Below are positions 19,301 through 26,944 of a stretch of 64,000 nucleotides of DNA, in pieces (the first letter of the stretch is position 1; every line of letters begins with the position of its first letter). The position numbers and the translations under genes were made by a program. Origin of the DNA: an uncultured Bacteroidota bacterium (lineage in GTDB: Bacteria > Bacteroidota > Bacteroidia > 2-12-FULL-35-15). The notes under the pieces are model-generated. The model was given only the letters and a program-made list of their open reading frames with translations, was not told the origin of the DNA and did no database searches. The DNA is taken from positions 1-64,000 of the forward strand of contig CAINDA010000012.1 of assembly GCA_903847205.1 (NCBI GenBank), read 5' to 3'.

Positions 19301-19595
19301 CATTTGTAATATTGGCAGCAGTAAAAACAATTGTATCAGCAACAGTCCCAATGGCTAGCAACCGCCCCTGCACATTAAGTTTGTAATGTCCCTGAAAATT
19401 TACTGTTACACCCGGCTGAATAGTGAGAGTTGTGCCATCAACAATTTGAATACTGCCCATTATATTATATGGAGAACCTGCAAGATTCCATGTACCAGAT
19501 ACATTGCCGGCAGGTATGGATGTTTGAGCCATGGTATTTAAAGCTGAAAATGCAAAGTTTAAAGTCAGAAAGGAGAGGAGTAAATGTTTTTTCAT
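16308..19595 (-). CDS. T9SS-secreted beta-helix and SprB-repeat protein
   Basis: A 1095-residue exported protein with signal peptide ending NTMAQ. Residues ~25-95 form a capping domain; ~95-330 are right-handed parallel beta-helix coils with many NNTISNN-type turns (Pbh1-like), ending in the IDMGAYEY motif near 430. Residues ~440-815 hold five SprB repeats (GGTAPYHYLWS ... AGTYSVTVTDTNGC). A fibronectin III-like region follows, then a type A sorting domain (SPNPSNGKF ... GIYFVQI ... RKIIVQ). SprB repeats are known from the gliding adhesin SprB and other surface proteins; beta-helices often bind or cleave polysaccharide, but no catalytic residues are identifiable. An adhesin role is inferred. 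It shares its N-terminal design with the protein at 44935. Confidence 0.88.
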   Translation of the reverse strand: MKKHLLLSFLTLNFAFSALNTMAQTSIPAGNVSGTWNLAGSPYNIMGSIQIVDGTTLTIQPGVTVNFQGHYKLNVQGRLLAIGTVADTIVFTAANITNGWWGIRFDNTPTTNDTSKIVFCKLQYGKATGASPDDNGGAFYFNAFSKAIISNCCISNCVAYNNGGGIFCDNGSSPSITNSIISNNMTPIVHKFGAGIFCHNSSNPTILNNTISNNISHEVGGGIACFASSPIISNNTITNNNADLTAGGIFCYSSNPTISNNTISNNTAFNGGGIYCVNISNPTILNNTISNNTASNSGGGIYCSGSSPTFRNCIFWGNIANASGAQVFLEDEPSDPNFYYCDVLGGSTAFELNGTSYTGTYQNNIDADPLFISPSIGSGTGYNGVNADWSLQSNSPCINTGDPNGTYPATDKAGNPRVTVCRIDMGAYEYQDGIPLTAVISETQPILCYGDYATATVVAAGGSGIYTYLWSYGGQTTASRTGLVQGVYPVTVTETSYGCSVTTSITINQPASALSVTPSSNNPICTNNNGSAGIIAAGGTAPYHYLWSTGNNNTTDTISGRPAGTYSVTVTDTNGCTVSNSFTLVTQHPVLSLVPTIINPICINNNGSVSITANGGTAPYHYLWSTTNNNTSDTISNRLAGTYSVTVIDTNGCFISGAYTLVTQYPVLSLVPTITNPICTSNNGSASITANGGTAPYHYLWSTANNNTADSISGRPAGTYSVTVTDTNGCVVSAAYTLVTQFPSISLTPSTTNTSCTNNGSASITPNGGTAPYTYHWSNSSTNQGLVGIGSGTYTVTVTDHNGCFISDTLTIINSVAPSSIPICMVTVDSSSTKNVIVWEKPAGAPIDSFKVYREIASVYTHIGSVAYSALSEFTDNTSGINPNTTSYKYKLSVLDTCGNESALSAEHQTVHVQLGVAFPQGVNLSWNDYSGFTFPQYRILRDNLGNGNWHAIDSVSFGITTYTSTDVLPNARYIVEAKRPAPCVSTRQSTTRSSSKSNTASQATGINELFNSMSVTISPNPSNGKFTIQLSSIQLSNSKCEVKIHNILGEQIYISELKQRTANEIDLSDIPKGIYFVQISDEIKPLSNRKIIVQ

Positions 19596-19699
19596 AGGGA
19601 AGGTTGTTAGTTATCGATATAAACTTACAATTAAAAAGCGGTTTACAGGAAATTATTGAAAACAATTTACGAGGTTAAATTTTTTTCAAAAATTCACAT

Positions 19700-19732
19700 A
19701 AAAAAAGCCCCTCTGAATTATCAGAGGAGCTT
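19700..19732 (-). terminator. Terminator after the 122-residue unknown gene
   Basis: On the minus strand a 12-bp stem (AAGCTCCTCTGA with its complement, one G-U pair) and 4-base loop run into a 7-base T-tract. It starts about 20 bases after the stop codon at 19753. Confidence 0.88.
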
Positions 19733-19752
19733 CAACCAATAGCTGCAAAAAA

Positions 19753-20121
19753 TTATGCTGCAGGTTTGGTGGTAACTTTGGTTTTTTTCTTGGTTTTCTT
19801 GCGATTGCTTGTACGAACGCCTCCGGCTTTTTCGTATTCAATGCTGTCGTGCCCAAAAGCCGAACCCACTGCCTCCAACATCCGCTGACTCATATCTCTC
19901 AGTTCTTTTTCGTTTTGCTTCAGCTCTGTAGATGATGCATCAACTCCTGAAATCAATTGATTGTAAGCATCTAATTTGCTTGTTATAGCGATTACTTTAG
20001 CGTTATAAGCAGGCACAGTAAGTCCGTTACCCAAATCAAGTGTTAATGAAATTGTTTCCATCCCTGCTAATCTCTTGCTCGCTTTTTCTAACACTGTTGA
20101 TTTTCTTTTTGGTCTTGCCAT
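19753..20121 (-). CDS. Conserved-looking 122-residue protein of unknown function
   Basis: A small, charged, probably cytoplasmic protein. A Lys/Arg-rich start (MARPKRKST), a central helical region (~10-95) with DLGNGLTVPAY and LDAYNQLISGVD, then SQRMLEAVGSAFGHDSIEYEKAGGVR, and a strongly basic tail (NRKKTKKKTK). No membrane segment or signal. I recall similar 'hypothetical proteins' with the DLGNGLT and DS-x-EYE-x-AGG motifs in several phyla, but cannot verify this. The ATG at 20121 is preferred over a GTG at 20130 because an unusually strong Shine-Dalgarno-like AAAGGGGG lies 8 bases before it. It has its own terminator, a two-hairpin leader and a large repeat array directly upstream. The basic ends suggest nucleic-acid contact, an inference only. 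Confidence 0.75.
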   Translation of the reverse strand: MARPKRKSTVLEKASKRLAGMETISLTLDLGNGLTVPAYNAKVIAITSKLDAYNQLISGVDASSTELKQNEKELRDMSQRMLEAVGSAFGHDSIEYEKAGGVRTSNRKKTKKKTKVTTKPAA

Positions 20122-20127
20122 TGTAAA

Positions 20128-20185
20128 CACCCCCTTTCGGAATTTATATCATCTTATATTTTAAGATGATGCAAAGTGCATCATC
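20128..20185 (-). promoter_or_regulatory. Mutually exclusive hairpins and strong RBS ahead of the 122-residue gene
   Basis: In the transcript direction, GATGATGCA/TGCATCATC (20177-20185 with 20165-20173, 3-base loop) comes first, and ATCATCTTA/TAAGATGAT (20162-20170 with 20148-20156, 5-base loop) second. Both use bases 20165-20170, so only one can form. The second hairpin ends about 10 bases before AAAGGGGGTG, the probable ribosome-binding site. The layout resembles a switchable leader; the ligand or trigger is unknown. Confidence 0.6.
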
Positions 20186-20263
20186 ATTGGATAAGCTGAT
20201 TAAGAGCATAAAAACAAAGCAGATGCCAAAGCAGTTTATTTAACATAAATTAGTAAATCGGAT

Positions 20264-20570
20264 GATGAAATTAACAAACGTCTGAACGTTACTCACAAAC
20301 GTCTGCGTGTTACTCAGTAGTGGGGTGATGAAATTAACGAACGTCTGAACGTTACTCACAAACGTCTTCGTGTTACTCAGTAATGCGATGATGAAATTAA
20401 CGAACGTCCGAACGTTACTCACAAACGTCTACGTGTTACTCAGTAATGCGATGATGAAATTAACAAACGCTTGAACGTTACTCACAAACGCCCGAGTGTT
20501 ACTCAGTAGTGGGATGATGAAAGTAACAAACGCTTGAACGTTACTCTATAATGGGATGATGAAACTAAAT
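20264..20570. repeat. 63-bp tandem array built from 21-bp subunits
   Basis: Units start at 20264, 20327, 20390, 20453 and 20516, exactly 63 bases apart; the last is shortened to 42. Each unit has three related 21-bp parts with cores TTAACAAACGTCTGAACG, TTACTCACAAACGTCTGCG and TTACTCAGTAGTGG. Copies differ by a few substitutions. There are no unique spacers, so it is not CRISPR. On the minus strand a frame reading SN(V/T)QTFV heptads is open except for one CAG-to-TAG change. Confidence 0.92.
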
Positions 20571-20600
20571 TTTGTCTGGAAGATTATAAAAATCGAACAA

Positions 20601-22046
20601 TCATTTCAGCTTAATACACACATTCTTCGGCTCAGTAAAAAAGTGCAATGCTTCAAAACCGCCTTCTCTGCCTACTCCAGAGCTCTTTACTCCGCCAAAA
20701 GGAGTCCGCAGATCGCGCAGCAGCCAGCAGTTGATCCATACAATACCTGCATGAAGCCGGCTTGCCATGCGGTGTGCACGTGTTAAGTTTTCTGTCCAGA
20801 GAATGGCAGCTAATCCGTACTGAGTGCTGTCGGCGTAGTGCAGCACTTCTTCTTCTGTTTCAAACGGGGTAAGAGTTACAACAGGGCCGAAAATTTCTTC
20901 CTGGTTGGTGCGGCAGTTATATGCTAACCCTTCAATAATAGTAGGTGCAATGTAATATCCTTCAGCAAATTCGCCTTCTAATTTTACCTGAAAACCGCCC
21001 GATACAATTGTTCCGCCTTCCTGTTTTGCCAAATCAATGTAGGATAAAACTTTTTCCATGTGTGACTTAGAAACTACAGCACCCAGCCTGCTGTCGGCAT
21101 CAGCGGGGTTTCCCACTTTTAAAGCTTTTACTTTTTCGATAAATTCTTTTTTGAATTTTTCGTAAATCGGTTTCTCAATAAATATACGTGATCCGCAAAG
21201 GCATATCTGTCCCTGGTTTGCGAAGGACGACTGCAGAGTTGTTTTAATTGCTTTTTCGAAATCGCAGTCGGCAAAAATGATGTTCGGATTTTTCCCGCCT
21301 AATTCAAGCGAGAGCTTTTTAAACATCGGAGCAGCTGTTCTGGCAATTTCGGCGCCTGTTTTTGTACCTCCGGTAAACGAAATCAAAGGGATTTTCGGAT
21401 GTGCAGTAATGGCGGCACCCACTTTATGGCCATAGCCGTGTACAATATTTAAAACACCTTTGGGCAGTCCTGCTTCAATACATAATTCGGAAAGCAGGTA
21501 AGCTGTCATTGGGGTAATTTCAGAAGGCTTTGCAACCACACAGCAGCCGGATGCAATAGCCGGAGCAATTTTCCATGTAAATAAATACAAAGGCAGGTTC
21601 CAGGGGGAAATACATCCAGCAATGCCCACAGGAGTGCGGAGTGTATAATTAATCGCCATATCTTCCATTGCGTGGCTTTCGGATGCGTAATGCAGAATAG
21701 CAGTTGCGTAAAAATGAAAGTTGCTTGCAGCACGCGGTATATCAACTGTTCTGGCTAATGATATTGGTTTGCCGTTATCAATGGATTCTGCAATCGCCAG
21801 ACCTTCTAAATTTTTTTCTATCAAATCAGAAATCTTCAGCATGATGCGTGAACGTTCTTCTTTGGGCGTTACCGACCATATAGGGAAGGCTGTTAATGCA
21901 GCCTGCACAGCCTTTTCAACATCCTGTTCGTCCGAATCAGGAATCAGTGAATATACTTTTCCGGTTGCGGGATTATAATTATCTATATAGTGTCCGGCAG
22001 CAGGTTCAATCAGCTCGCCGTTGATGTAGTTTTTTATTTTCTGCAT
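20601..22046 (-). CDS. Aldehyde dehydrogenase, 2-amino/2-hydroxymuconic semialdehyde type
   Basis: A 481-residue NAD(P)-dependent aldehyde dehydrogenase. Signatures: the cofactor segment ISPWNLPLYLFTWKIAPA, Rossmann loop SFTGGTKTGAEI, catalytic-base motif LELGGKNPN, and the nucleophilic Cys in FANQGQICLCGSRIFIE. The C-terminal WINCWLLRDLRTPFGG segment is characteristic of 2-hydroxymuconate/2-aminomuconate semialdehyde dehydrogenases, which act in meta-cleavage of aromatics and in the kynurenine route of tryptophan degradation. No other genes of either pathway are in the window, so the substrate is inferred from family resemblance. The gene stands alone between a repeat array and a terminator. 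Confidence 0.9.
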   Translation of the reverse strand: MQKIKNYINGELIEPAAGHYIDNYNPATGKVYSLIPDSDEQDVEKAVQAALTAFPIWSVTPKEERSRIMLKISDLIEKNLEGLAIAESIDNGKPISLARTVDIPRAASNFHFYATAILHYASESHAMEDMAINYTLRTPVGIAGCISPWNLPLYLFTWKIAPAIASGCCVVAKPSEITPMTAYLLSELCIEAGLPKGVLNIVHGYGHKVGAAITAHPKIPLISFTGGTKTGAEIARTAAPMFKKLSLELGGKNPNIIFADCDFEKAIKTTLQSSFANQGQICLCGSRIFIEKPIYEKFKKEFIEKVKALKVGNPADADSRLGAVVSKSHMEKVLSYIDLAKQEGGTIVSGGFQVKLEGEFAEGYYIAPTIIEGLAYNCRTNQEEIFGPVVTLTPFETEEEVLHYADSTQYGLAAILWTENLTRAHRMASRLHAGIVWINCWLLRDLRTPFGGVKSSGVGREGGFEALHFFTEPKNVCIKLK

Positions 22047-22057
22047 TTGTTTTAAAA

Positions 22058-22100
22058 TTAAAAATGTGCTGATTTGAAAAATAAATCAGCACATTTTTAA
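22058..22100 (-). terminator. Terminator after the C10 peptidase gene
   Basis: An uninterrupted 18-bp inverted repeat (22058-22075 with 22083-22100, core ATGTGCTGATTT) with a 7-base loop lies 18 bases past the stop codon at 22119 and just before the aldehyde dehydrogenase start. T-rich flanks on both strands make it potentially bidirectional. Confidence 0.88.
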
Positions 22101-22118
22101 ATAAGTATAATCTTAAAT

Positions 22119-24929
22119 TTAATTTTGAATCACAACCTTGCCTTTGCCGATAAGTTTGTTTTTATAAAAAGCTTTATAGAAATATAAACCTTCAGAAAGC
22201 TCGTTTTTGCTAAGCTGCGCCTGTCCGTTGATATTATTTATCTGTCTTACTTCCTTACCTAATAAATCATAAAGAATAAAATTTACTTCAGTAAGCTGGT
22301 CGCCATTTGCAGTTTGAACTGCAATAACTGCCTCTGAACTGAAAGGGTTAGGATAAATAATTACAGAAGGGATGCCTTCTGCCAGATTATCAATGCCTGT
22401 TGTAGTAACAACAGTTCCTGCAGAAACCGCCTTACATCCGTTAGCATTTGTTACAATAACCGTATAGGTTCCTGGAGAAGTTACTGTGTAAGATATAGAG
22501 GTGGCACCGGTAATAATAACTCCGTTCTTTTTCCATTGATAAGTAACTCCGGCACTTGACGTAAGAACATTTCCGGATTGATTGATTGTAGGCACAGCTG
22601 GTAATGGACTTACCACAATATAACCGGTTTTAGTTTTAGTATTGGTTCCTCCGCCGTTGGATGCCGTTAAAGTAACAGGGTAGGTGCCGGCGGTATTATA
22701 ACAAATATTTGTTGGATGAGCAGCTCCAAACGATGTGGTGGAAGCTCCGGTAAAAGTCCATGCCCATGTAGTAGGCGTATTTGTACTTTGGTCGGTGAAG
22801 CTGATGCAGTCGCCCACGCAGATTGTTGAGTCGCTTGCTGTGAATTTAGCCACAGGGGCCACGGCGTTGCTTCCTGTAATATTTATATCATCGAGGTATA
22901 AATTATTACCATAATGGTTGGTTCCGGTAAATTTCACAACAATATTGCTTCCAGCATAAGAATTTAAATTAACGGTTTCTGTACGCCAGTCTGCTGCTGC
23001 CGCAGGAACAAATGAAAGAGTATCCCAGCCTGTTGTCTGCAGTATTGTATCTCCTTTGGTATAAACCGCCGGGCCGTATGTAGCGCCGCAGTCAGTAGAA
23101 ACAAAAACCTGTAATGAATCAAAGTTGCTGTAATTCGGGAAGAATCTGTAAGCCACTTTAAAAGTCATGGTTACTGTATTAACTCCTGCTAAGCTTATGG
23201 GTTTGCTGATAAGGTTATCTTTTGCTCCAGCAACATTGTAATAATAATTGCTGATATAAGCGCAGGCTGTGCTTGTTCCGTTTCCTGCAGCAGTTGTATT
23301 TCTAAACCATGTTATTGAATCAGCAGGGGTTTGAGTGATAGACCAGCCTGCAGGAGGGAATGCTGCAGTTTCGAAGCCTTCGGTAAAAGGCAGTGAAGCG
23401 CTGCCTACAGTTAGATGGATAATAGTTGAATCATTAACAATATTGCCATCCGCAATATTATTAGGCATACTTGTGAAGCAGGCAAGCGTGTGTGCTCCCG
23501 ATGTTGTTGTAACAGCAGCAAGGGTGACGTTAGCAGTTGCATTTGTGGCAAGCGACCCCGTATAGGTTTGAGAAACAATGCTGCCGCCATCCAATTTATA
23601 CTTAATACTGCATGATGTGAGTGCACTGGAGCCGTAATTCTTTATTGTTACTATCGGTGTGAAAGTAGTACCGCAGACTGCGCCTGACGGGGAAACAACC
23701 GCTGAAACGCCTGCATCATTCGGGGTTGTTATTAAAGGTTTAATACCTATGAGGGCTTGCTGCGTATTAATTGGATTAAATACAGGTGAAGTACCAGTAC
23801 TTAAATTAGTAACAGGGAAATAGCCATTACTATTACCGCCCCAGCCCCAGTTCATGTGAAAATTATTGCTGGCATCATATCCATCGCATACCCAGCTATG
23901 GCCCCCGCCGCTGCCAACATCATCACCAGCGTATTGTATAGGTCTTCCTATGTTTAATTCATTTTCTAATAAGGTTGTCCATGTAGTATTGGTATAAGCT
24001 GATTTGTCATATCCATGAATTGTAGTAGAATCGTATTTAAAAAATCTTACATAAGAAGTTCTTGCACATACTCCCATATAAGATTGTGGAGACCAATAAA
24101 CAGTTGATCCGCTTCCATCAGGACCGTAGTCCATTTGAACACTTATACCGCAGTCGGACATTATTTTAGCTACGCTTGCATTTGCTGATGTAACATTATT
24201 CGGCATAGCAGCCCAGTTGTAGGTGGATGTTCCATAATTTGCAGACAGTGTTCCGTAGTTGTTAGAAAAGGGAGAGCCGCAATCGCAATAAGAGCTGGAG
24301 CCATGGCCCTGTGTTGGATAATTCCAAAATTTCATTATTTGTGCCATTGCTGTGGCTACGCAGCCTGTTACGCAATGTGTAGTGGAATTACCAGAATTGG
24401 GCAATGAAGGATCAACAGGACAATTAGCATTATAAAAACCGCCGTTGTTGCCCTGATCCCATGTTGTTGTACAAAGCGGGGCAACTACATTAGAAGCTCT
24501 GGAATTATTCAGCTGTATGTTATTTAGGTAAGCAGTCCATTCATTAGTAATAGCAGCATCAGCTGATAAATTAGCGGCACGCATTGCGATAATTTCATTT
24601 TTACGCATGGTCATCCAATATGAAAAATTATTGTTACTTGTTGGAATAACAAATTTTCCGGCGGCAGAGTACCCTATAATGGGATGCGCATTGTCATCAG
24701 CAGAAACAATAACAAAACCATCATTTGCATTTATATTAAATGCATAATAAACAGGATTGCCGTGAAGATCTGTTTCAGTAAAGGTTAGTGTAACTGAGGC
24801 AGGCACAACAGTAAAATTCTGACTGTAGAAGTTTCTTGAAACGGTTTGCGCGGCAATAACCGGAATTGTGTTTGCGCTTACATTCGCTGTCAGACAAATT
24901 GCAAACATTAAGTAGTAAAGTTTTTTCAT
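22119..24929 (-). CDS. C10-family cysteine peptidase (streptopain-like), T9SS-secreted
   Basis: A 936-residue secreted protease. Signal peptide ~1-19, then a Spi-like propeptide (~28-140; GFVIVSADD, PIIGYS). The C10 catalytic domain carries the nucleophile in CVTGCVATAMAQIMKFW (Cys near 190) and the catalytic His in GGGHSWVCDGYD (near 344), followed by HMNWGWGG. Later regions: a beta domain with CARDB-like features (~410-510), a jelly-roll-type domain (~515-690; YLDDINITG), a PKD domain (~695-775), an Ig-like segment, and a type A sorting domain (IYPNPFSSEA ... GLYFYKA ... GKVVIQN). SpeB and PrtT are known relatives. Expected role: extracellular protein degradation, with cleavage of the propeptide needed for activity. 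Confidence 0.93.
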   Translation of the reverse strand: MKKLYYLMFAICLTANVSANTIPVIAAQTVSRNFYSQNFTVVPASVTLTFTETDLHGNPVYYAFNINANDGFVIVSADDNAHPIIGYSAAGKFVIPTSNNNFSYWMTMRKNEIIAMRAANLSADAAITNEWTAYLNNIQLNNSRASNVVAPLCTTTWDQGNNGGFYNANCPVDPSLPNSGNSTTHCVTGCVATAMAQIMKFWNYPTQGHGSSSYCDCGSPFSNNYGTLSANYGTSTYNWAAMPNNVTSANASVAKIMSDCGISVQMDYGPDGSGSTVYWSPQSYMGVCARTSYVRFFKYDSTTIHGYDKSAYTNTTWTTLLENELNIGRPIQYAGDDVGSGGGHSWVCDGYDASNNFHMNWGWGGNSNGYFPVTNLSTGTSPVFNPINTQQALIGIKPLITTPNDAGVSAVVSPSGAVCGTTFTPIVTIKNYGSSALTSCSIKYKLDGGSIVSQTYTGSLATNATANVTLAAVTTTSGAHTLACFTSMPNNIADGNIVNDSTIIHLTVGSASLPFTEGFETAAFPPAGWSITQTPADSITWFRNTTAAGNGTSTACAYISNYYYNVAGAKDNLISKPISLAGVNTVTMTFKVAYRFFPNYSNFDSLQVFVSTDCGATYGPAVYTKGDTILQTTGWDTLSFVPAAAADWRTETVNLNSYAGSNIVVKFTGTNHYGNNLYLDDINITGSNAVAPVAKFTASDSTICVGDCISFTDQSTNTPTTWAWTFTGASTTSFGAAHPTNICYNTAGTYPVTLTASNGGGTNTKTKTGYIVVSPLPAVPTINQSGNVLTSSAGVTYQWKKNGVIITGATSISYTVTSPGTYTVIVTNANGCKAVSAGTVVTTTGIDNLAEGIPSVIIYPNPFSSEAVIAVQTANGDQLTEVNFILYDLLGKEVRQINNINGQAQLSKNELSEGLYFYKAFYKNKLIGKGKVVIQN

Positions 24930-25276
24930 GGCGTAGCTTTTAAATAAAATTTTGTTTTTTAACCTGTTTTAATATAGATTTTTTTCAAAGATTAAAAAAA
25001 AATAATGAGAAAGCAATAAAAAGAACATAAAGTTTTCCCCAACGGTGCGCCTTTCCTGTTTTGGTGTGTACCTGCAAGGGACAGTGTATTAGATGAGCAT
25101 TCAATTATCCGAGATGTTTTTTTACTTCTGCCGGACGAATAATGATTCAAAATAAATAATTGATTTCGCACAATTAATTTAATATGCCGAAATACGGCAG
25201 CCCGATATTAAGTGATTAAGGTTATATGGGGCGTTGATAGGAATAGCGTATTTTTGTAATTCGGATTACGGTAGAA
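24930..25276. other. Divergent intergenic region between C10 peptidase and kinase genes
   Basis: About 350 bases serving as promoter region for two divergent genes. A short palindrome TGCCG/CGGCA occurs near 25185-25198. A -7 box for the kinase is given separately. Nothing else is recognised. Confidence 0.5.
25249..25256 (+). promoter_or_regulatory. Candidate -7 box for the kinase-regulator operon
   Basis: TATTTTTG matches TAnnTTTG and ends 20 bases before the ATG at 25277, implying a short leader. No good -33 element is seen. Confidence 0.35.
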
Positions 25277-26893
25277 ATGAAAAAGAGCAGCATCAGGATA
25301 ATAACTATAATGGCAAGCCTTGCATTAGCAGGCTTAACAGCAATTCAATTTTATTGGATAAACAATGCTTTGACATTAGGCGAAAAACGGTTTGAACAAA
25401 ATGTAAGCGAAGTTTTAAGCAATGTTGTTTCAAGGATGGAAAAACAAAGTGCAGCTGCTAAAATCACCAAAAAATTCAACTTCAGAAAACAAGGTATCCG
25501 CTGGTTTTCTCAGCCGGATTCGCTGGCTGATAAATCCAAATTTATTAATGATTCTCTTTCAGACAAAAATGATTTTTCTCTTCCAAAAGATAAATTGAAT
25601 GTGAAAGTTTATGAGGAATATTCTTCTGATTCAAATGGTGTAATATTAAAAAAATCACGTCATAAAAATTACCTGAGCGACAGTACTTCGTCTGAAACTG
25701 ATTCACGCACCGAAATAGACATGCCCTCATACATGCAGGAATTTAATTCAGGAGAACTGCGAAAAAAATGGCTGTCGAGGAACAAAAATATGGTGAATGA
25801 TATTTTTGATGAGTTAGTGAGCATCAATATTTACAATGATTACAATCGAAAAATTGATACGCTGCTTTTAGATTCTATTATCCGTTCTGAGTTGTGGGAA
25901 AAAGGCATTTTTACAGATTTCATCTATGGTATTACCGCTTCGAAAACAGCTCCGGAAGATTCAAAAAAACTTTCTTCAAAAGAAATTCTTTTATATGCAT
26001 CCAATTATAAAGTCAACTTATCTCCTGATAACGTTTTTATAAAGCCGATGTTTTTATCATTGTATTTTCCAGATCAAAAAAAATATTTATTGAGTAATAT
26101 GAGGCTGATGCTGTTTGTTTCCGGTGCATTTATGCTCATGATTATTTTTTCATTTTATTATACAGTTACAACCATTTTTAAACAGAAAAAATTATCTGAA
26201 ATCAAAAACGATTTTATCAGCAATATGACTCATGAATTTAAAACGCCTATCTCAACAATATCATTAGCCTGTGAAGTATTAAATGATAAAACTTTTGAAA
26301 AATCACAGGAGCGTGTTAATAATTATGTTAAAATAATCGGTGATGAAAATAAACGCTTAGGCCTGCTGGTTGAAAATATTTTACAGACAGCAATATTAGA
26401 TAAGGGTGAATTCAAATTGAAAATTCAAAGCATTGATATCAATCTATTGATTGAACAAACAATTGAAAATATTAAACTGCAGGTAGAAAATAAAGAAGGG
26501 GCGATTACAACTGATCTGAAGGCTTTGTCCCCGGTTATTAATGCAGACAGGGTGCATGTAACAAATGTTGTTTTTAATTTAATCGACAATGCTTTAAAAT
26601 ATTCAGATAAAAAGCCGAAAATAAATATCAGCACGAGGAATAATAATGAGGGCATTTTTATTTCTGTTGAGGATAATGGTATTGGAATAAGTAAAGAAAA
26701 TCAAAAGCGTATTTTTGATACAATGTACCGCGTTTCCACCGGCAATATTCATAATGTGAAAGGGTTTGGGCTGGGTTTGAGTTATGTAAAAGCGGTGGTT
26801 GAAAAACACGGAGGGGAAATAAATGTTGAAAGCAGCTTAGGTAAGGGAAGCAATTTTACTGTTTATCTTCCGTTTAATAATTCAGCAGTTTGA
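25277..26893 (+). CDS. Membrane sensor histidine kinase
   Basis: A 538-residue class I kinase. Membrane helices at ~8-28 and ~275-298 enclose a ~245-residue extracytoplasmic sensor region, very polar and without a recognised domain. The H-box NMTHEFKTPIST carries the phosphorylated His at residue 319. The ATPase domain has the N-box NLIDNALKYS, G1 VEDNGIGIS and G2 GFGLGLSY. No HAMP domain is evident between the second helix and the H-box. The response-regulator gene follows after 51 bases. The pair resembles Bacteroidota RprX/RprY-type systems. The signal is unknown. Confidence 0.94.
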   Translation: MKKSSIRIITIMASLALAGLTAIQFYWINNALTLGEKRFEQNVSEVLSNVVSRMEKQSAAAKITKKFNFRKQGIRWFSQPDSLADKSKFINDSLSDKNDFSLPKDKLNVKVYEEYSSDSNGVILKKSRHKNYLSDSTSSETDSRTEIDMPSYMQEFNSGELRKKWLSRNKNMVNDIFDELVSINIYNDYNRKIDTLLLDSIIRSELWEKGIFTDFIYGITASKTAPEDSKKLSSKEILLYASNYKVNLSPDNVFIKPMFLSLYFPDQKKYLLSNMRLMLFVSGAFMLMIIFSFYYTVTTIFKQKKLSEIKNDFISNMTHEFKTPISTISLACEVLNDKTFEKSQERVNNYVKIIGDENKRLGLLVENILQTAILDKGEFKLKIQSIDINLLIEQTIENIKLQVENKEGAITTDLKALSPVINADRVHVTNVVFNLIDNALKYSDKKPKINISTRNNNEGIFISVEDNGIGISKENQKRIFDTMYRVSTGNIHNVKGFGLGLSYVKAVVEKHGGEINVESSLGKGSNFTVYLPFNNSAV

Positions 26894-26944
26894 AAAATTT
26901 AAAGAGGTATAAATCATTTTTAATAATTTTACAATCATAAAAAA

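Noticed and set aside
20240-20422. 60-codon minus-strand frame of SNVQTFV-type heptads
   Set aside because: It is simply the translation of part of the tandem array, begins inside a repeat and is interrupted further upstream by a TAG; not called as a gene.
20264-20570. CRISPR array
   Set aside because: Units abut directly with no unique spacers, and no cas genes are present.
20601-22046. Kynurenine or meta-cleavage pathway operon
   Set aside because: Only the dehydrogenase is present; neighbours are a repeat array and a protease. The flavoprotein at 58.8 kb is distant and not a recognisable kynurenine monooxygenase.
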